A DNA stretch of 64,000 nucleotides from the NCBI GenBank assembly GCA_902572005.1, contig CACGEC010000002.1, positions 24,296 to 88,295 of the forward strand. The letters are read 5' to 3'. The notes beneath the pieces were generated by a model that saw only the letters and a list, made by a program, of their open reading frames with translations, did no database searches and was not told where the DNA came from. Every line of letters begins with the position of its first letter. Within the stretch, counting starts at the first letter, position 1. Origin of the DNA: an uncultured Pelagibacteraceae bacterium (GTDB lineage Bacteria > Pseudomonadota > Alphaproteobacteria > Pelagibacterales > Pelagibacteraceae). Of the stretch, positions 55,573 through 64,000 are shown piece after piece. The translations under genes and the position numbers were made by a program.

Positions 55573-57637
55573 TATTTGCTTTTAATAATCGAAAATTTAT
55601 AAAATTTTGAAAGGTTTTACATAACATATTGATAAGTTCCAATCTGTTTTTTCTTAAAGTTTCATTTTCTTCATTTACTTGTACATTTTCAAAAAACTCA
55701 AAAACTTCTTTTTTAGCTCCAGCTAATATTAATAATGATTGTTCATAGTTTTCGTCTTTATCAAGACTTGAGTAATACTTTTTAATTTCACTAATTTTTT
55801 TATATAAATTTTTTTCGAAATCAGTTTTAAAAATACCAGGATCGGTTGTATTTGTTATTTCAACTTCATTAATTTTCATTTCATTAGTCAATATATTTGA
55901 TGCTCTTTTATAACTTGATGTAATATCAAGTCCTACCTGATTATTTATGACTTTATTTAAGCTTCTCGCTTTTTCAAAAGTTGAAAATAATTCATTCAAT
56001 GAAAGAGAAGAAACTGAGGCATCAATAATATCAAAGCGAATTTGTTTTTCTTTCATATAATATTTAAATCTGTCTTTTAAAAAATTATATAATTCTTTGT
56101 GCAAATCTTTATTAATAAAAGTGTGTCCCTGGTCTTGATATAAACTTGAAGAATAATTTAATAAATCATTTATTTTCAAATCTTTTTTGTTTTCGATCAT
56201 TGTTCGAATAATACTAAGTGCCATTCGCCTAAGTGCAAATGGATCTTTAGAACTCGAAGGTTTCTCATTAATTCCAAAAAAACCAACTAAAGTGTCAATT
56301 TTATCTGTTACTGACAATGCAACACTAAATGCTTTTTTAGGAACTCTGGAGTCTAAACCAATAGGCAAATATTGTTCGGTTACAGCAAGTGATATATCTT
56401 TATCAAATCCTTGATAAGCAGCGAAATATCCACCCAAGACACCCTGTAATTCAGGAAATTCCCCTACTAAATCAGAAGTTAAATCTGTTTTACAAATTGA
56501 AGTTGATAGCTCTACTTTTTCTTTACTTATCAATAACTCATCTGAAATCATTCCTCCTAATTTTCTCATTCGTTGCACTTTTTCAAAGTATGAACCTAAT
56601 CCTTTAAAAAAACTCATTGATTTTAATTCTGATACCTTTTTAACTAAATTTCGTGCTTTATCCTTATTCCAAAAAAATTCAGCATCACTTAGTCTTGCTT
56701 CTACAACTCTTTCGTTTCCAGCCTTAATCAAACCTTTTTGATCCTTTTTATTTGAAACAATTAAAAATTCATTAGTAATTTCGCTCTTATTATCAAATGT
56801 TGGAAAATATTTTTGATGAGACTGCATTGTTAAGATTAAAATTTCTTCTGGAATTGATAAAAACTTTTTATCAAAGCTACATAATAAAACATTGGGATTA
56901 TCTACTAAGTTAGTTACTTCATCTATTAATCTTGGATTATCTCTGACTGTCAATTTTCTTTTGTTGAGTATTTTTGAAAAATCTCTCTTTATTAATTCTT
57001 TTCTTTTATTTTGATTGATAAGTGTTCCTCGTTTTCTAAAAAATTTTTCATAAGTTTTAAAATCTAAAAAAATTTTCTTTTTTTCCTCAAAATCCTGATC
57101 TATGAAGGTGGAATTTGAGGATAAAATATGATGATATTTAAATCTAATCGCCGTCTTATCAAATACTGCTAAAATTGACTTCAACGGTCTTCCCCAATTT
57201 AAATCAAATTCTCCCCATTTCATTGATTTTTTCCACTGATACTTATCTAGAGTTTTTGGGATATACTCAATTAATAAATCCTGAGTTTTAAGAGATTTGG
57301 TTTTAGTTTTATAAAAATAAAACTCACCTTTTTCAGTTTTATTTTTATAAAGATCTTTTTTCTCAATATTGTTTGATCTTATGAACCCTTCCAATGCTTG
57401 TTCGGGAGCATTAGTTTTTGGTCCTTTTATTTCTTGTGATAAGATTTTTATTTGTTTATCTAATTCTTCAAATACTATTATCAATCTATTAGGTGTTGAA
57501 AATGAAAAATTTTTTTTTGATTTAATTGATTTTTCTAAAAAAAATTTTTGGAATTCCTCTAAAAGTTTTTCTCGAAAATTTTTTTGAAGGCTCGCCGGGA
57601 TTTCTTCACTAAAAAGTTCTAAAAAAAATTCTGCCAT
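55565..57637 (-). CDS. glyS: Glycyl-tRNA synthetase beta subunit
   Basis: The beta subunit of the bacterial alpha2beta2 glycyl-tRNA synthetase, 690 residues from the chosen ATG at 57637 (MAEFFLELFSEEIPASLQ). The ORF track begins 6 codons earlier, inside glyQ. Family blocks are MKWGEFDLNWGRP and KDPFALRRMALSIIR. The C-terminal domain binds the tRNA. It starts 1 nt after the glyQ stop. Confidence 0.95.
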   Translation of the reverse strand: MAEFFLELFSEEIPASLQKNFREKLLEEFQKFFLEKSIKSKKNFSFSTPNRLIIVFEELDKQIKILSQEIKGPKTNAPEQALEGFIRSNNIEKKDLYKNKTEKGEFYFYKTKTKSLKTQDLLIEYIPKTLDKYQWKKSMKWGEFDLNWGRPLKSILAVFDKTAIRFKYHHILSSNSTFIDQDFEEKKKIFLDFKTYEKFFRKRGTLINQNKRKELIKRDFSKILNKRKLTVRDNPRLIDEVTNLVDNPNVLLCSFDKKFLSIPEEILILTMQSHQKYFPTFDNKSEITNEFLIVSNKKDQKGLIKAGNERVVEARLSDAEFFWNKDKARNLVKKVSELKSMSFFKGLGSYFEKVQRMRKLGGMISDELLISKEKVELSTSICKTDLTSDLVGEFPELQGVLGGYFAAYQGFDKDISLAVTEQYLPIGLDSRVPKKAFSVALSVTDKIDTLVGFFGINEKPSSSKDPFALRRMALSIIRTMIENKKDLKINDLLNYSSSLYQDQGHTFINKDLHKELYNFLKDRFKYYMKEKQIRFDIIDASVSSLSLNELFSTFEKARSLNKVINNQVGLDITSSYKRASNILTNEMKINEVEITNTTDPGIFKTDFEKNLYKKISEIKKYYSSLDKDENYEQSLLILAGAKKEVFEFFENVQVNEENETLRKNRLELINMLCKTFQNFINFRLLKANNE

Positions 57638-57638
57638 T

Positions 57639-58520
57639 TTAAATTTGGGAATCAACCCAGATTGCAGCTGCTGATTTGGTAATTTCTCTTATTCTTGCAA
57701 TATATTCTGCTCTTTGAGCAACACTAATAACACCACGAGCGTCAAGTAAATTAAAAACATGACTTGCTTTTAAACATTGATCATAAGCTGGCAAAGAGAC
57801 TTTTTTTTCAACTAATGATTTTGCTTCACCCTCGAATATTTCAAACATTTTAAATAAATTTTCCGTATTTGCATATTCAAAATTATATGCTGAAAATTCT
57901 TTCTCTGATTGATGAAATACCTCTCTGTACTTAACGTTTTCATTATTCCAAATTAATTCATAAACATCTTTTTTTTCTTGCGTAAACATACAGATTCTTT
58001 CTAAACCATAAGTTATTTCTACTGATACAGGCTTACATTCAAAACCAGCCATTTGTTGAAAATAAGTAAATTGAGTTATCTCCATTCCGTCACACCATAC
58101 TTCCCAACCAAGACCTGCTGCTCCTAAGGTCGGACTTTCCCAGTCATCCTCAACAAATCTTATATCATGATTTTTATGATCAATTCCAATTACTGATAAG
58201 CTATTTAAATATAGTTTTTTTATATTTGAAGGTGAAGGTTTTATGATCACTTGAAATTGATAATAATGCTGAAGTCTATTAGGATTGTCTCCATATCTCC
58301 CATCTGTTGGTCTTCTAGAAGGTTGTACGTATGCAGCTCTCCATGGTTTTGGTCCTAAAGATCTCAGCGTTGTTGCGGGATGAAATGTTCCAGCACCAAC
58401 TTCCATATCATATGGTTGTAAAATTATACAGCCATGTTTGCTCCAAAACTTTTGTAAATTTAAGATTGTGTCTTGAAAAGTTTGAAACTTTTGTTTTTGT
58501 TTATTTTTTTTAGAAACCAT
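57639..58520 (-). CDS. glyQ: Glycyl-tRNA synthetase alpha subunit
   Basis: The catalytic alpha subunit, 293 residues from the ATG at 58520. The ORF track starts at 58559, in sppA, and an ATG at 58544 also exists. Class II synthetase motifs are visible: [56 protein letters not shown] and [17 protein letters not shown]. It forms the two-subunit enzyme with GlyS and overlaps sppA by about 11 nt. Confidence 0.94.
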   Translation of the reverse strand: MVSKKNKQKQKFQTFQDTILNLQKFWSKHGCIILQPYDMEVGAGTFHPATTLRSLGPKPWRAAYVQPSRRPTDGRYGDNPNRLQHYYQFQVIIKPSPSNIKKLYLNSLSVIGIDHKNHDIRFVEDDWESPTLGAAGLGWEVWCDGMEITQFTYFQQMAGFECKPVSVEITYGLERICMFTQEKKDVYELIWNNENVKYREVFHQSEKEFSAYNFEYANTENLFKMFEIFEGEAKSLVEKKVSLPAYDQCLKASHVFNLLDARGVISVAQRAEYIARIREITKSAAAIWVDSQI

Positions 58521-59316
58521 ATCTTTGCCAAATAGATTTTTCATCAAGCATGTTTGCAAGTTGGTCTACATGATCATTAGAAGACGATAATTTTTTACTT
58601 AACCAGCTTTTTGATTTTTCAAATTTCTTAATTACTACATCTTCTCCAAATTTTTCTTTTAATATTTGATTAGCATTTCCAATTTCATCTACTAATCCAA
58701 GATCTTTAGCTTTTCTACCAGACCAAAATTCTCCAGAAAAAAGTTCTACCTCTGATTTTTTAAGCTTAGAACCTCTGCTTTTTTCCACAACATCAATAAA
58801 ATCTTTGTGTAAATCTAATTGTATATTTTTAAGTCTTTCAATATCTTCCTTTTTTTCTTCTTGAAAGGGGTCAAGTGTACTTTTATTTTTTCCAGCTGTA
58901 TGAACTCTTCTTTCTACGCCGATTTTTTTTATCAATTCTGTAAAACCAAAAGAAGAATAAATAACTCCTATAGAGCCTATAATCGAACTAGAGTTTGAAT
59001 AAATTTCATCGCCAGCGCATGCAATTAAATACCCTCCTGAGGCAGCAACATCTTCAGCAAAAACTATTACCTTTTTTTTATTTTTTTTAGCTTGCTGTCT
59101 TATGAAATCATAAATTAGATGTGATTGAACAGGTGATCCTCCTGGAGAATTAATAGTAATTGCAACACATGGGGCCTTTTTTACAGAAAAAGCTTTGGAA
59201 ATAATATCTTCTTGGCCAGAAAAATCTATTCCTTGTTTAAACTTTCCGACATTCCCAATTATACCACTTAACTTTATGTGTGGGATGATTTTTTTCTTTT
59301 TAAAAAAAGAGAACAT
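58510..59316 (-). CDS. sppA: Signal peptide peptidase SppA-like S49 protease
   Basis: A 268-residue S49-family protease of the short SppA/SohB type. The catalytic Ser is in [32 protein letters not shown], the usual block, and the Lys in [30 protein letters not shown]. No strong N-terminal membrane helix is seen; the N-terminus is basic (FSFFKKKK). It degrades released signal peptides or membrane proteins. It leads the operon sppA-glyQ-glyS-ppdK and has AAGGAT before its ATG. Confidence 0.9.
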   Translation of the reverse strand: MFSFFKKKKIIPHIKLSGIIGNVGKFKQGIDFSGQEDIISKAFSVKKAPCVAITINSPGGSPVQSHLIYDFIRQQAKKNKKKVIVFAEDVAASGGYLIACAGDEIYSNSSSIIGSIGVIYSSFGFTELIKKIGVERRVHTAGKNKSTLDPFQEEKKEDIERLKNIQLDLHKDFIDVVEKSRGSKLKKSEVELFSGEFWSGRKAKDLGLVDEIGNANQILKEKFGEDVVIKKFEKSKSWLSKKLSSSNDHVDQLANMLDEKSIWQRYGF

Positions 59317-59355
59317 TTTTAATCCTTACAGAATTTTATTAGAATATAAAGACAC

Positions 59356-59383
59356 CTTATAATTGAAGTTTCAGGTGCGTCAA
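59356..59383 (-). promoter_or_regulatory. Promoter of the sppA-glyQS-ppdK operon
   Basis: On the minus strand TTGACG (59378-59383) and TATAAG (59356-59361) are separated by 16 nt. The start is about 30 nt upstream of the sppA ATG, with AAGGAT as ribosome-binding site. Confidence 0.65.
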
Positions 59384-59409
59384 TTGATAAGTAATAAAAA
59401 TAAACTTAT

Positions 59410-59415
59410 TATACT
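59410..59415 (+). promoter_or_regulatory. -10 box of the polyprenyl synthase gene
   Basis: TATACT on the plus strand, 15 nt before the ATG at 59431; the leader would be about 9 nt. TTGATA (59384-59389) could be the -35 but the 20-nt spacing is long. It overlaps the -35 region of the divergent sppA promoter. Confidence 0.4.
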
Positions 59416-59430
59416 AGTTTGTTCTAATAA

Positions 59431-60444
59431 ATGGGAACTGTAGTTCAATTAAAAAACCAAATCAATAATTCTTATTTTCAACTTAAGAAGTCAGTTGAAG
59501 ATAAATTAATATTAGTTGAAGAAAAAATTAAATCTAAACTTGTTAGTGATGTTGATTTAGTCCAGAAAATGACCAGCTATCACCTTGATACTGGTGGCAA
59601 AAGGTTAAGGGCATTATTGACATTAGGTTCCGCTAGACTATGTGGTTATTCAAAGGGAACTAGGGATATAAATTTAGCAGCTTGTGTGGAGTTAATCCAT
59701 GCTGCTACTCTAATGCATGATGACGTAATAGATAATGGAACTTTAAGAAGAGGTAAAAAAACTTTAAATAAAATATGGGATAATCATTCATCTGTATTAA
59801 TAGGAGACTACTTGCTGAGTAGATGTTTTGAAATGATGGTAGAGGATGGAAATTTAGAAGTTTTGAAACTTCTGTCATCAACGTCATCTAAAATTGCCCA
59901 AGGTGAAGTGCTGCAACTTCAACATCAAGGTGAAGTTGACATTTTAGAGGAGACATATCTGAAAATCATATCTGCAAAAACTGCTGAGCTGTTTGCTGCA
60001 GCAACAAAAGTTGGAGCAATTTTGTCAGATGTCAAAAATAAGGAAAAAGAAGCATTAGAATTTTATGGAAAAAATCTTGGTTTAACTTTTCAAATTGCAG
60101 ATGATACCCTCGATTATAATTCAGAACTTAAATTATTTGGAAAAAAAATTGGTCAAGATTTTTATGAAGGAAAAATTACACTTCCTATAATATTATTGTT
60201 TCAGAAAGCAGATATCCAAGAAAAAGAAAAATTAAAAAATATTTTTTCAAAAAATTCAAGAGATGAACAAGACTTTAATTACTCCTTGTCATTAATTAAA
60301 AAATATGACGTTATTAAAGCATGTTATAAAAAAGCTGAACATTATATAAATTTAGCTTCTAACTCACTATCAATTTTTAATGATTGTGAAGAAAAAGTTA
60401 TTTTTGAAAATTTAACTTCCTTTAGTTTAGAGAGAAATTTTTAG
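59431..60444 (+). CDS. ispB: Polyprenyl diphosphate synthase (quinone side-chain)
   Basis: A 337-residue trans-prenyltransferase that makes the long isoprenoid tail of ubiquinone. The first Asp-rich motif is LMHDDVIDNGTLRRGKK and the second LTFQIADDTLDYN. Chain length (octaprenyl or decaprenyl) cannot be set with certainty; alphaproteobacteria usually have ubiquinone-10. It is divergent from sppA and its end overlaps the convergent pdxH stop by 4 nt. Confidence 0.9.
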   Translation: MGTVVQLKNQINNSYFQLKKSVEDKLILVEEKIKSKLVSDVDLVQKMTSYHLDTGGKRLRALLTLGSARLCGYSKGTRDINLAACVELIHAATLMHDDVIDNGTLRRGKKTLNKIWDNHSSVLIGDYLLSRCFEMMVEDGNLEVLKLLSSTSSKIAQGEVLQLQHQGEVDILEETYLKIISAKTAELFAAATKVGAILSDVKNKEKEALEFYGKNLGLTFQIADDTLDYNSELKLFGKKIGQDFYEGKITLPIILLFQKADIQEKEKLKNIFSKNSRDEQDFNYSLSLIKKYDVIKACYKKAEHYINLASNSLSIFNDCEEKVIFENLTSFSLERNF

Positions 60445-61067
60445 GGACTTAAAAGACTTTTTATCCAAGTGTTTTTTTCATTTAAAGAATATTTTAATCT
60501 TTCGTGAATTCTATTATTTCCATCTAGCCAAAATTCAATACTTATGGGTTTTAAAATCCATCCAGACCAATGCTCTGGTCTTGGTACTTTATCTTTATCA
60601 TTATATTTTTTTTTAAAATTATCTAAGTTGCTTAATAGCTCTTCTCTACTTTTTAATATGCTACTTTGTTTAGATGCCCAAGCTCCTATTCTGCTTTCAT
60701 ATGCTCTAGTATTATAATATTCATCAGCTGTACTATCATCAACTAGTCTCAAAGATCCAGATATTCTTATTTGTCTCAATAAACTTTTCCAATGAAAACA
60801 CATTGTTGCATTGGGATTTTCTTTTAATTCTTTTCCTTTTTGGCTATTCAAATTTGTGTAAAAAACAAATCCATTTTTATCAAATCCTTTAAGTAATACC
60901 ATCCGAACGGATGGAATTCCTGATTTACTTGCAGTTCCTAAAGCTAGAGCATTAGGATCGTTTATCTCTTTCTTTTTTGCCTCAGCAAACCATTTTTCAA
61001 ATAATTCAAATGGATCATTTAGATCTAAGAAGCATTTATCTAGCCCTAATGAGTTTTTTTCATTCAT
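60441..61067 (-). CDS. pdxH: Pyridoxamine 5'-phosphate oxidase
   Basis: A 208-residue FMN-dependent oxidase giving pyridoxal 5'-phosphate, the cofactor GcvP needs. FMN/PLP-binding blocks are PSVRMVLLKGFDKNGFVFYTN, SQKGKELKENPNATMCFHW, SRIGAWASKQSS and the C-terminal WLDGNNRIHERLKY. The normal C-terminal RLxP motif appears as LLSP. It diverges from aroC with 33 nt between starts. Confidence 0.94.
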   Translation of the reverse strand: MNEKNSLGLDKCFLDLNDPFELFEKWFAEAKKKEINDPNALALGTASKSGIPSVRMVLLKGFDKNGFVFYTNLNSQKGKELKENPNATMCFHWKSLLRQIRISGSLRLVDDSTADEYYNTRAYESRIGAWASKQSSILKSREELLSNLDNFKKKYNDKDKVPRPEHWSGWILKPISIEFWLDGNNRIHERLKYSLNEKNTWIKSLLSP

Positions 61068-61100
61068 AATTTAAACAAAATAATCTATACAATATAAATA

Positions 61101-62183
61101 ATGTCATTTAATACTTTTGGAAAGTTTTTTCGTTTCACTACCTGGGGAGAATCTCATGGTCCAGCTATTGGCTGTATAATTGATGGTTGTCCGCCATTAA
61201 TTGAGCTTAAAGAACAAGATATTCAAAAAGAACTTGATAAAAGGAAACCTGGACAATCAAAATTTACAACTCAAAGAAAAGAGAATGATAAAGTTCAGAT
61301 TCTTTCTGGTGTGTTTGAGGGAAAAACGACAGGAACACCTATATCGCTCATAATATATAACCAGGACATGAGGTCTAAAGATTACAAAAATATTAAAGAT
61401 AAATTTAGACCAGGTCACGCTGATTTTACTTATTTTAAAAAATATGGAATTAGAGATTATAGAGGAGGAGGAAGATCCTCTGCAAGAGAAACTGCTGCAA
61501 GAGTTGCGGCTGGTGCAATCGCAAAAAAAGTCTTAGAAAAAAAATTAGGAAGAAAATTTAAAATTTCTGCTGCAGTTACACAACTTGGTATTTTAGGGTG
61601 TGATACAACAAAATGGAATGATAAAATTATTTATAAAAATCCATTTTTTTGTCCAGATATATCAATGTTAAAAATATGGGAAAAATATTTATTAAGTATT
61701 AGAAAAGCAGGATCGTCTTGTGGGGCTATAATTGAAGTAAGAGCTAGTGGAGTTCCTGCGGGCTTAGGAGCACCAATTTACTCAAAATTAGACTCTGATA
61801 TTGCCTCAGCCATGATGAGTATTAATGCAGTAAAAGGTGTAAACATCGGCTCTGGTATGAATTCTGCTCAATTATCTGGTGAAGAAAACTCAGATGAAAT
61901 TTCAAAAAATAAAAATAAATTAAAATTTAACTCTAATAATGCTGGTGGCATACTAGGGGGAATTTCTTCAGGACAAGAAATCATTGTATCATTTGCTGTT
62001 AAACCCACTTCTTCAATTTTAAAAAGTAGAAAAACAATTAATAAATTTGGAAAAAACACAACAATCTCTGTAAAAGGCAGACACGACCCCTGCGTTGGCA
62101 TAAGAGCAGTGCCTGTAGGTGAGGCAATGCTTTCGTGTGTATTATTAGACCATTATTTAATGGATAAAGCGCAATGTGGCTAA
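61101..62183 (+). CDS. aroC: Chorismate synthase
   Basis: A 360-residue chorismate synthase, the last step of the shikimate pathway, FMN-dependent. Signature blocks are [54 protein letters not shown], and [19 protein letters not shown] near the end. The ATG at 61101 fits the family start ([19 protein letters not shown]). It is convergent with dxs (6 nt apart). Confidence 0.96.
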   Translation: MSFNTFGKFFRFTTWGESHGPAIGCIIDGCPPLIELKEQDIQKELDKRKPGQSKFTTQRKENDKVQILSGVFEGKTTGTPISLIIYNQDMRSKDYKNIKDKFRPGHADFTYFKKYGIRDYRGGGRSSARETAARVAAGAIAKKVLEKKLGRKFKISAAVTQLGILGCDTTKWNDKIIYKNPFFCPDISMLKIWEKYLLSIRKAGSSCGAIIEVRASGVPAGLGAPIYSKLDSDIASAMMSINAVKGVNIGSGMNSAQLSGEENSDEISKNKNKLKFNSNNAGGILGGISSGQEIIVSFAVKPTSSILKSRKTINKFGKNTTISVKGRHDPCVGIRAVPVGEAMLSCVLLDHYLMDKAQCG

Positions 62184-62189
62184 ATTAAA

Positions 62190-64000
62190 TTATTTTTGTT
62201 TTTGAAGAATAATATTTGAATTTAACACATCCAAAACTTTTTCTTCAATTGAGTTGGTGTCTAAATTAGCTATTTTATACATATTACTTGGTGTATCCTG
62301 ATCAATAAAAATATCTGGTAACGTCATAGATCTAAATTTTAAATTATTATCCATTAATCCTTTCTTTGTTAAAAAGTCCACCACATGAGATCCGAAGCCA
62401 CCTATAGACCCTTCTTCAATAGTAATTATTGCCTCATGAGTAGTTGCTAATTGCCAAATAAGATTTTCATCTAGGGGTTTTGCAAATCTGGCATCAACCA
62501 ATGTAATATTCACGCCTTTTTTTTTTAAATTTTCAGCTGCCAACATTGTTTCGTTTAATCTTGCTCCAAAATTTAAAATAGCTAACTTTTTACCTTCTTG
62601 AATTATTTTAGATTTTCCTATTTCTAATTTTTCGTTAATTGATGGTAAAATTGCTCCTAATCCAGTTCCTCTTGGATACCTAAAAGCACAAGGTCTATCG
62701 TTGATATCAATAGAAGTATTAATCATTTTTACCAATTCAGCTTCGTCACTTGCCGCCATTACAACAAAGTTTGGTAAAGTTGCTAAATAAGTTGTGTCAA
62801 AACTTCCAGCATGCGTTGCTCCGTCTGCACCTACTAAACCAGCTCTATCAATCGCAAATCTGACTGGTAGGCTTTGAATTGCAACATCATGAACTACTTG
62901 ATCATATGCTCTTTGTAAAAATGTTGAATATATTGCTGCGTAAGGCTTAAATCTTTCCGTAGCCAAGCCTGCTGCAAAAGTAACTGCATGTTGTTCAGCA
63001 ATTCCGACATCATAAGTTCTTTCTGGAAATTCTTTACGAAAAACATCAAGACCAGTCCCGTCTGGCATAGCTGCGGTTATAGCGACTATTTTACTATCTT
63101 TTTTTGCATGTTGAACCAAAGTGTTCGCAAAAACCTTTGTATAAGATGGAAATTTACTTATACTTTTAGCCTGTTCACCAGTTTTTACATTAAATTTAGA
63201 TACACCATGATAGTTATCTATAGCTTTCTCAGCAAAAGAATAACCTTTTCCCTTCTTTGTTTTGATGTGAATTAGAATAGGTCCCTCATGTTTAGAGTCT
63301 CTCGCATTCCTTAAAATCGGAACTAAAGAATTTAAATCATGACCATCTATTGGTCCAATATAATAAAAACCAAGTGAACTGAATAATGTTCCACCAGTAA
63401 CAGCAGATCTTAATAAATCTTCAGCTTTGCCAGCCTTGGCACTAAATCTTTTTGAAAATGCAGAAGTTATTAATTTGATAGTTTCTCTTAAACTGAAATA
63501 AATTTTACCAGAAAAAATTTTAGCTAAATATGTGCCCATTGCTCCAACAGGTCGAGCTATTGACATATCGTTATCGTTTAAAATTACAATCATTTTAGTT
63601 TTAGCAGCTCCTGCATTGTTCATTGCTTCATAAGCCATACCCGCGCTGATAGCTCCATCTCCTATGATAGCTACAACATTATCTGATTTATTTGAAAGTC
63701 TATTTGCCTCAGCAATACCTAAGGCAGAAGAAATAGATGTTGAGCTATGAGCTGCGCCAAAAGGATCATATTCACTCTCAGATCTTTTTGTAAAACCTGA
63801 AAGGCCTCCACCTTGTCTTAAAGTTCTTATTTTATCTTTTCGACCAGTTAAAATTTTATGAGGGTAACATTGATGTCCAACATCCCATACTAGTTTATCA
63901 TTTGGAGTATTAAATACATAATGCAAGGCAATACTTAACTCAACTACACCAAGACTTGCACCTAAATGTCCCCCAGTGACAGATACCGCATCAATCATCT
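62190..64000 (-). CDS. dxs: 1-deoxy-D-xylulose-5-phosphate synthase, N-terminus beyond window
   Basis: The first enzyme of the MEP isoprenoid pathway, TPP-dependent. The 602 visible residues hold the TPP motif [40 protein letters not shown], and the transketolase-type [17 protein letters not shown]. The first in-frame ATG (63998) falls within [15 protein letters not shown], a segment normally about 40 residues into the protein, so the true start is outside the window. It feeds the isoprenoid supply used by the neighbouring polyprenyl synthase. Confidence 0.95.
   Translation of the reverse strand, partial: MIDAVSVTGGHLGASLGVVELSIALHYVFNTPNDKLVWDVGHQCYPHKILTGRKDKIRTLRQGGGLSGFTKRSESEYDPFGAAHSSTSISSALGIAEANRLSNKSDNVVAIIGDGAISAGMAYEAMNNAGAAKTKMIVILNDNDMSIARPVGAMGTYLAKIFSGKIYFSLRETIKLITSAFSKRFSAKAGKAEDLLRSAVTGGTLFSSLGFYYIGPIDGHDLNSLVPILRNARDSKHEGPILIHIKTKKGKGYSFAEKAIDNYHGVSKFNVKTGEQAKSISKFPSYTKVFANTLVQHAKKDSKIVAITAAMPDGTGLDVFRKEFPERTYDVGIAEQHAVTFAAGLATERFKPYAAIYSTFLQRAYDQVVHDVAIQSLPVRFAIDRAGLVGADGATHAGSFDTTYLATLPNFVVMAASDEAELVKMINTSIDINDRPCAFRYPRGTGLGAILPSINEKLEIGKSKIIQEGKKLAILNFGARLNETMLAAENLKKKGVNITLVDARFAKPLDENLIWQLATTHEAIITIEEGSIGGFGSHVVDFLTKKGLMDNNLKFRSMTLPDIFIDQDTPSNMYKIANLDTNSIEEKVLDVLNSNIILQKQK

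Overview
The window looks like a piece of a SAR11 (Pelagibacterales, Alphaproteobacteria) genome. The evidence is very low G+C, genes packed end to end with frequent 1-8 nt overlaps, a tandem glycine riboswitch in front of gcvT, a circularly permuted two-piece tmRNA of the alphaproteobacterial type, ThyX as thymidylate synthase, and alphaproteobacterial versions of the housekeeping genes. I see no insertion sequences, prophage, CRISPR array, tRNA or rRNA. The species assignment is an inference, since no marker was searched.

Layout. 1-4.7 kb: the 3' end of a formate dehydrogenase diaphorase subunit, the formate dehydrogenase catalytic subunit and SelO. 4.7-7.6 kb: an FAD oxidase, a TspO protein and an SDR. 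7.1-15.3 kb: a tandem glycine riboswitch followed by gcvT-gcvH-gcvP, running directly into a lipid-modification block (FAD amine-oxidase-like, DUF1365, CFA-synthase-like methyltransferase, DUF3833 lipoprotein). 15.3-18.6 kb: a DMT transporter and split 5-oxoprolinase genes (pxpBC against pxpA). 18.6-20.7 kb: TPR, TerC and DMT proteins. 20.7-26.7 kb: a complete Liv-type ABC transporter with a ProC-like gene and a 23-codon ORF. 26.8-28.5 kb: an outer-membrane beta-barrel, the only long gene-free stretch (about 700 nt, with a palindrome and a structured-RNA candidate), and a DUF2805 protein. 28.5-33.4 kb: glutaredoxin, then MsrB, an HDAC-family deacetylase, a 2-hydroxyacid dehydrogenase, a DMT exporter and a DadA-like oxidase. 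33.5-39.2 kb: rodA, mrdA, mreD, mreC and mreB. 39.2-44.3 kb: leuA, ilvC, ilvH and ilvB. 44.3-48.8 kb: miaA, degP, DUF2065, hflC and hflK. 48.9-51 kb: mrp, thyX and the tmRNA. 51-59.3 kb: a secreted lyase-like protein, an FkbM methyltransferase, ppdK, glyS, glyQ and sppA. 59.4-64 kb: a polyprenyl synthase, pdxH, aroC and partial dxs.

How the parts fit. Formate dehydrogenase, glycine cleavage and ThyX all touch one-carbon metabolism. The 12-nt perfect complement between the riboswitch linker and the gcvT ribosome-binding/start region gives a readable translational ON-switch. Because gcvP is followed within 6 nt by the lipid block, the same transcript probably joins glycine-derived one-carbon units to a SAM-dependent fatty-acyl methylation pathway. 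From about 48.8 to 28.7 kb almost everything is on the minus strand, so envelope, amino-acid and protease genes lie in one long run with probable internal promoters.
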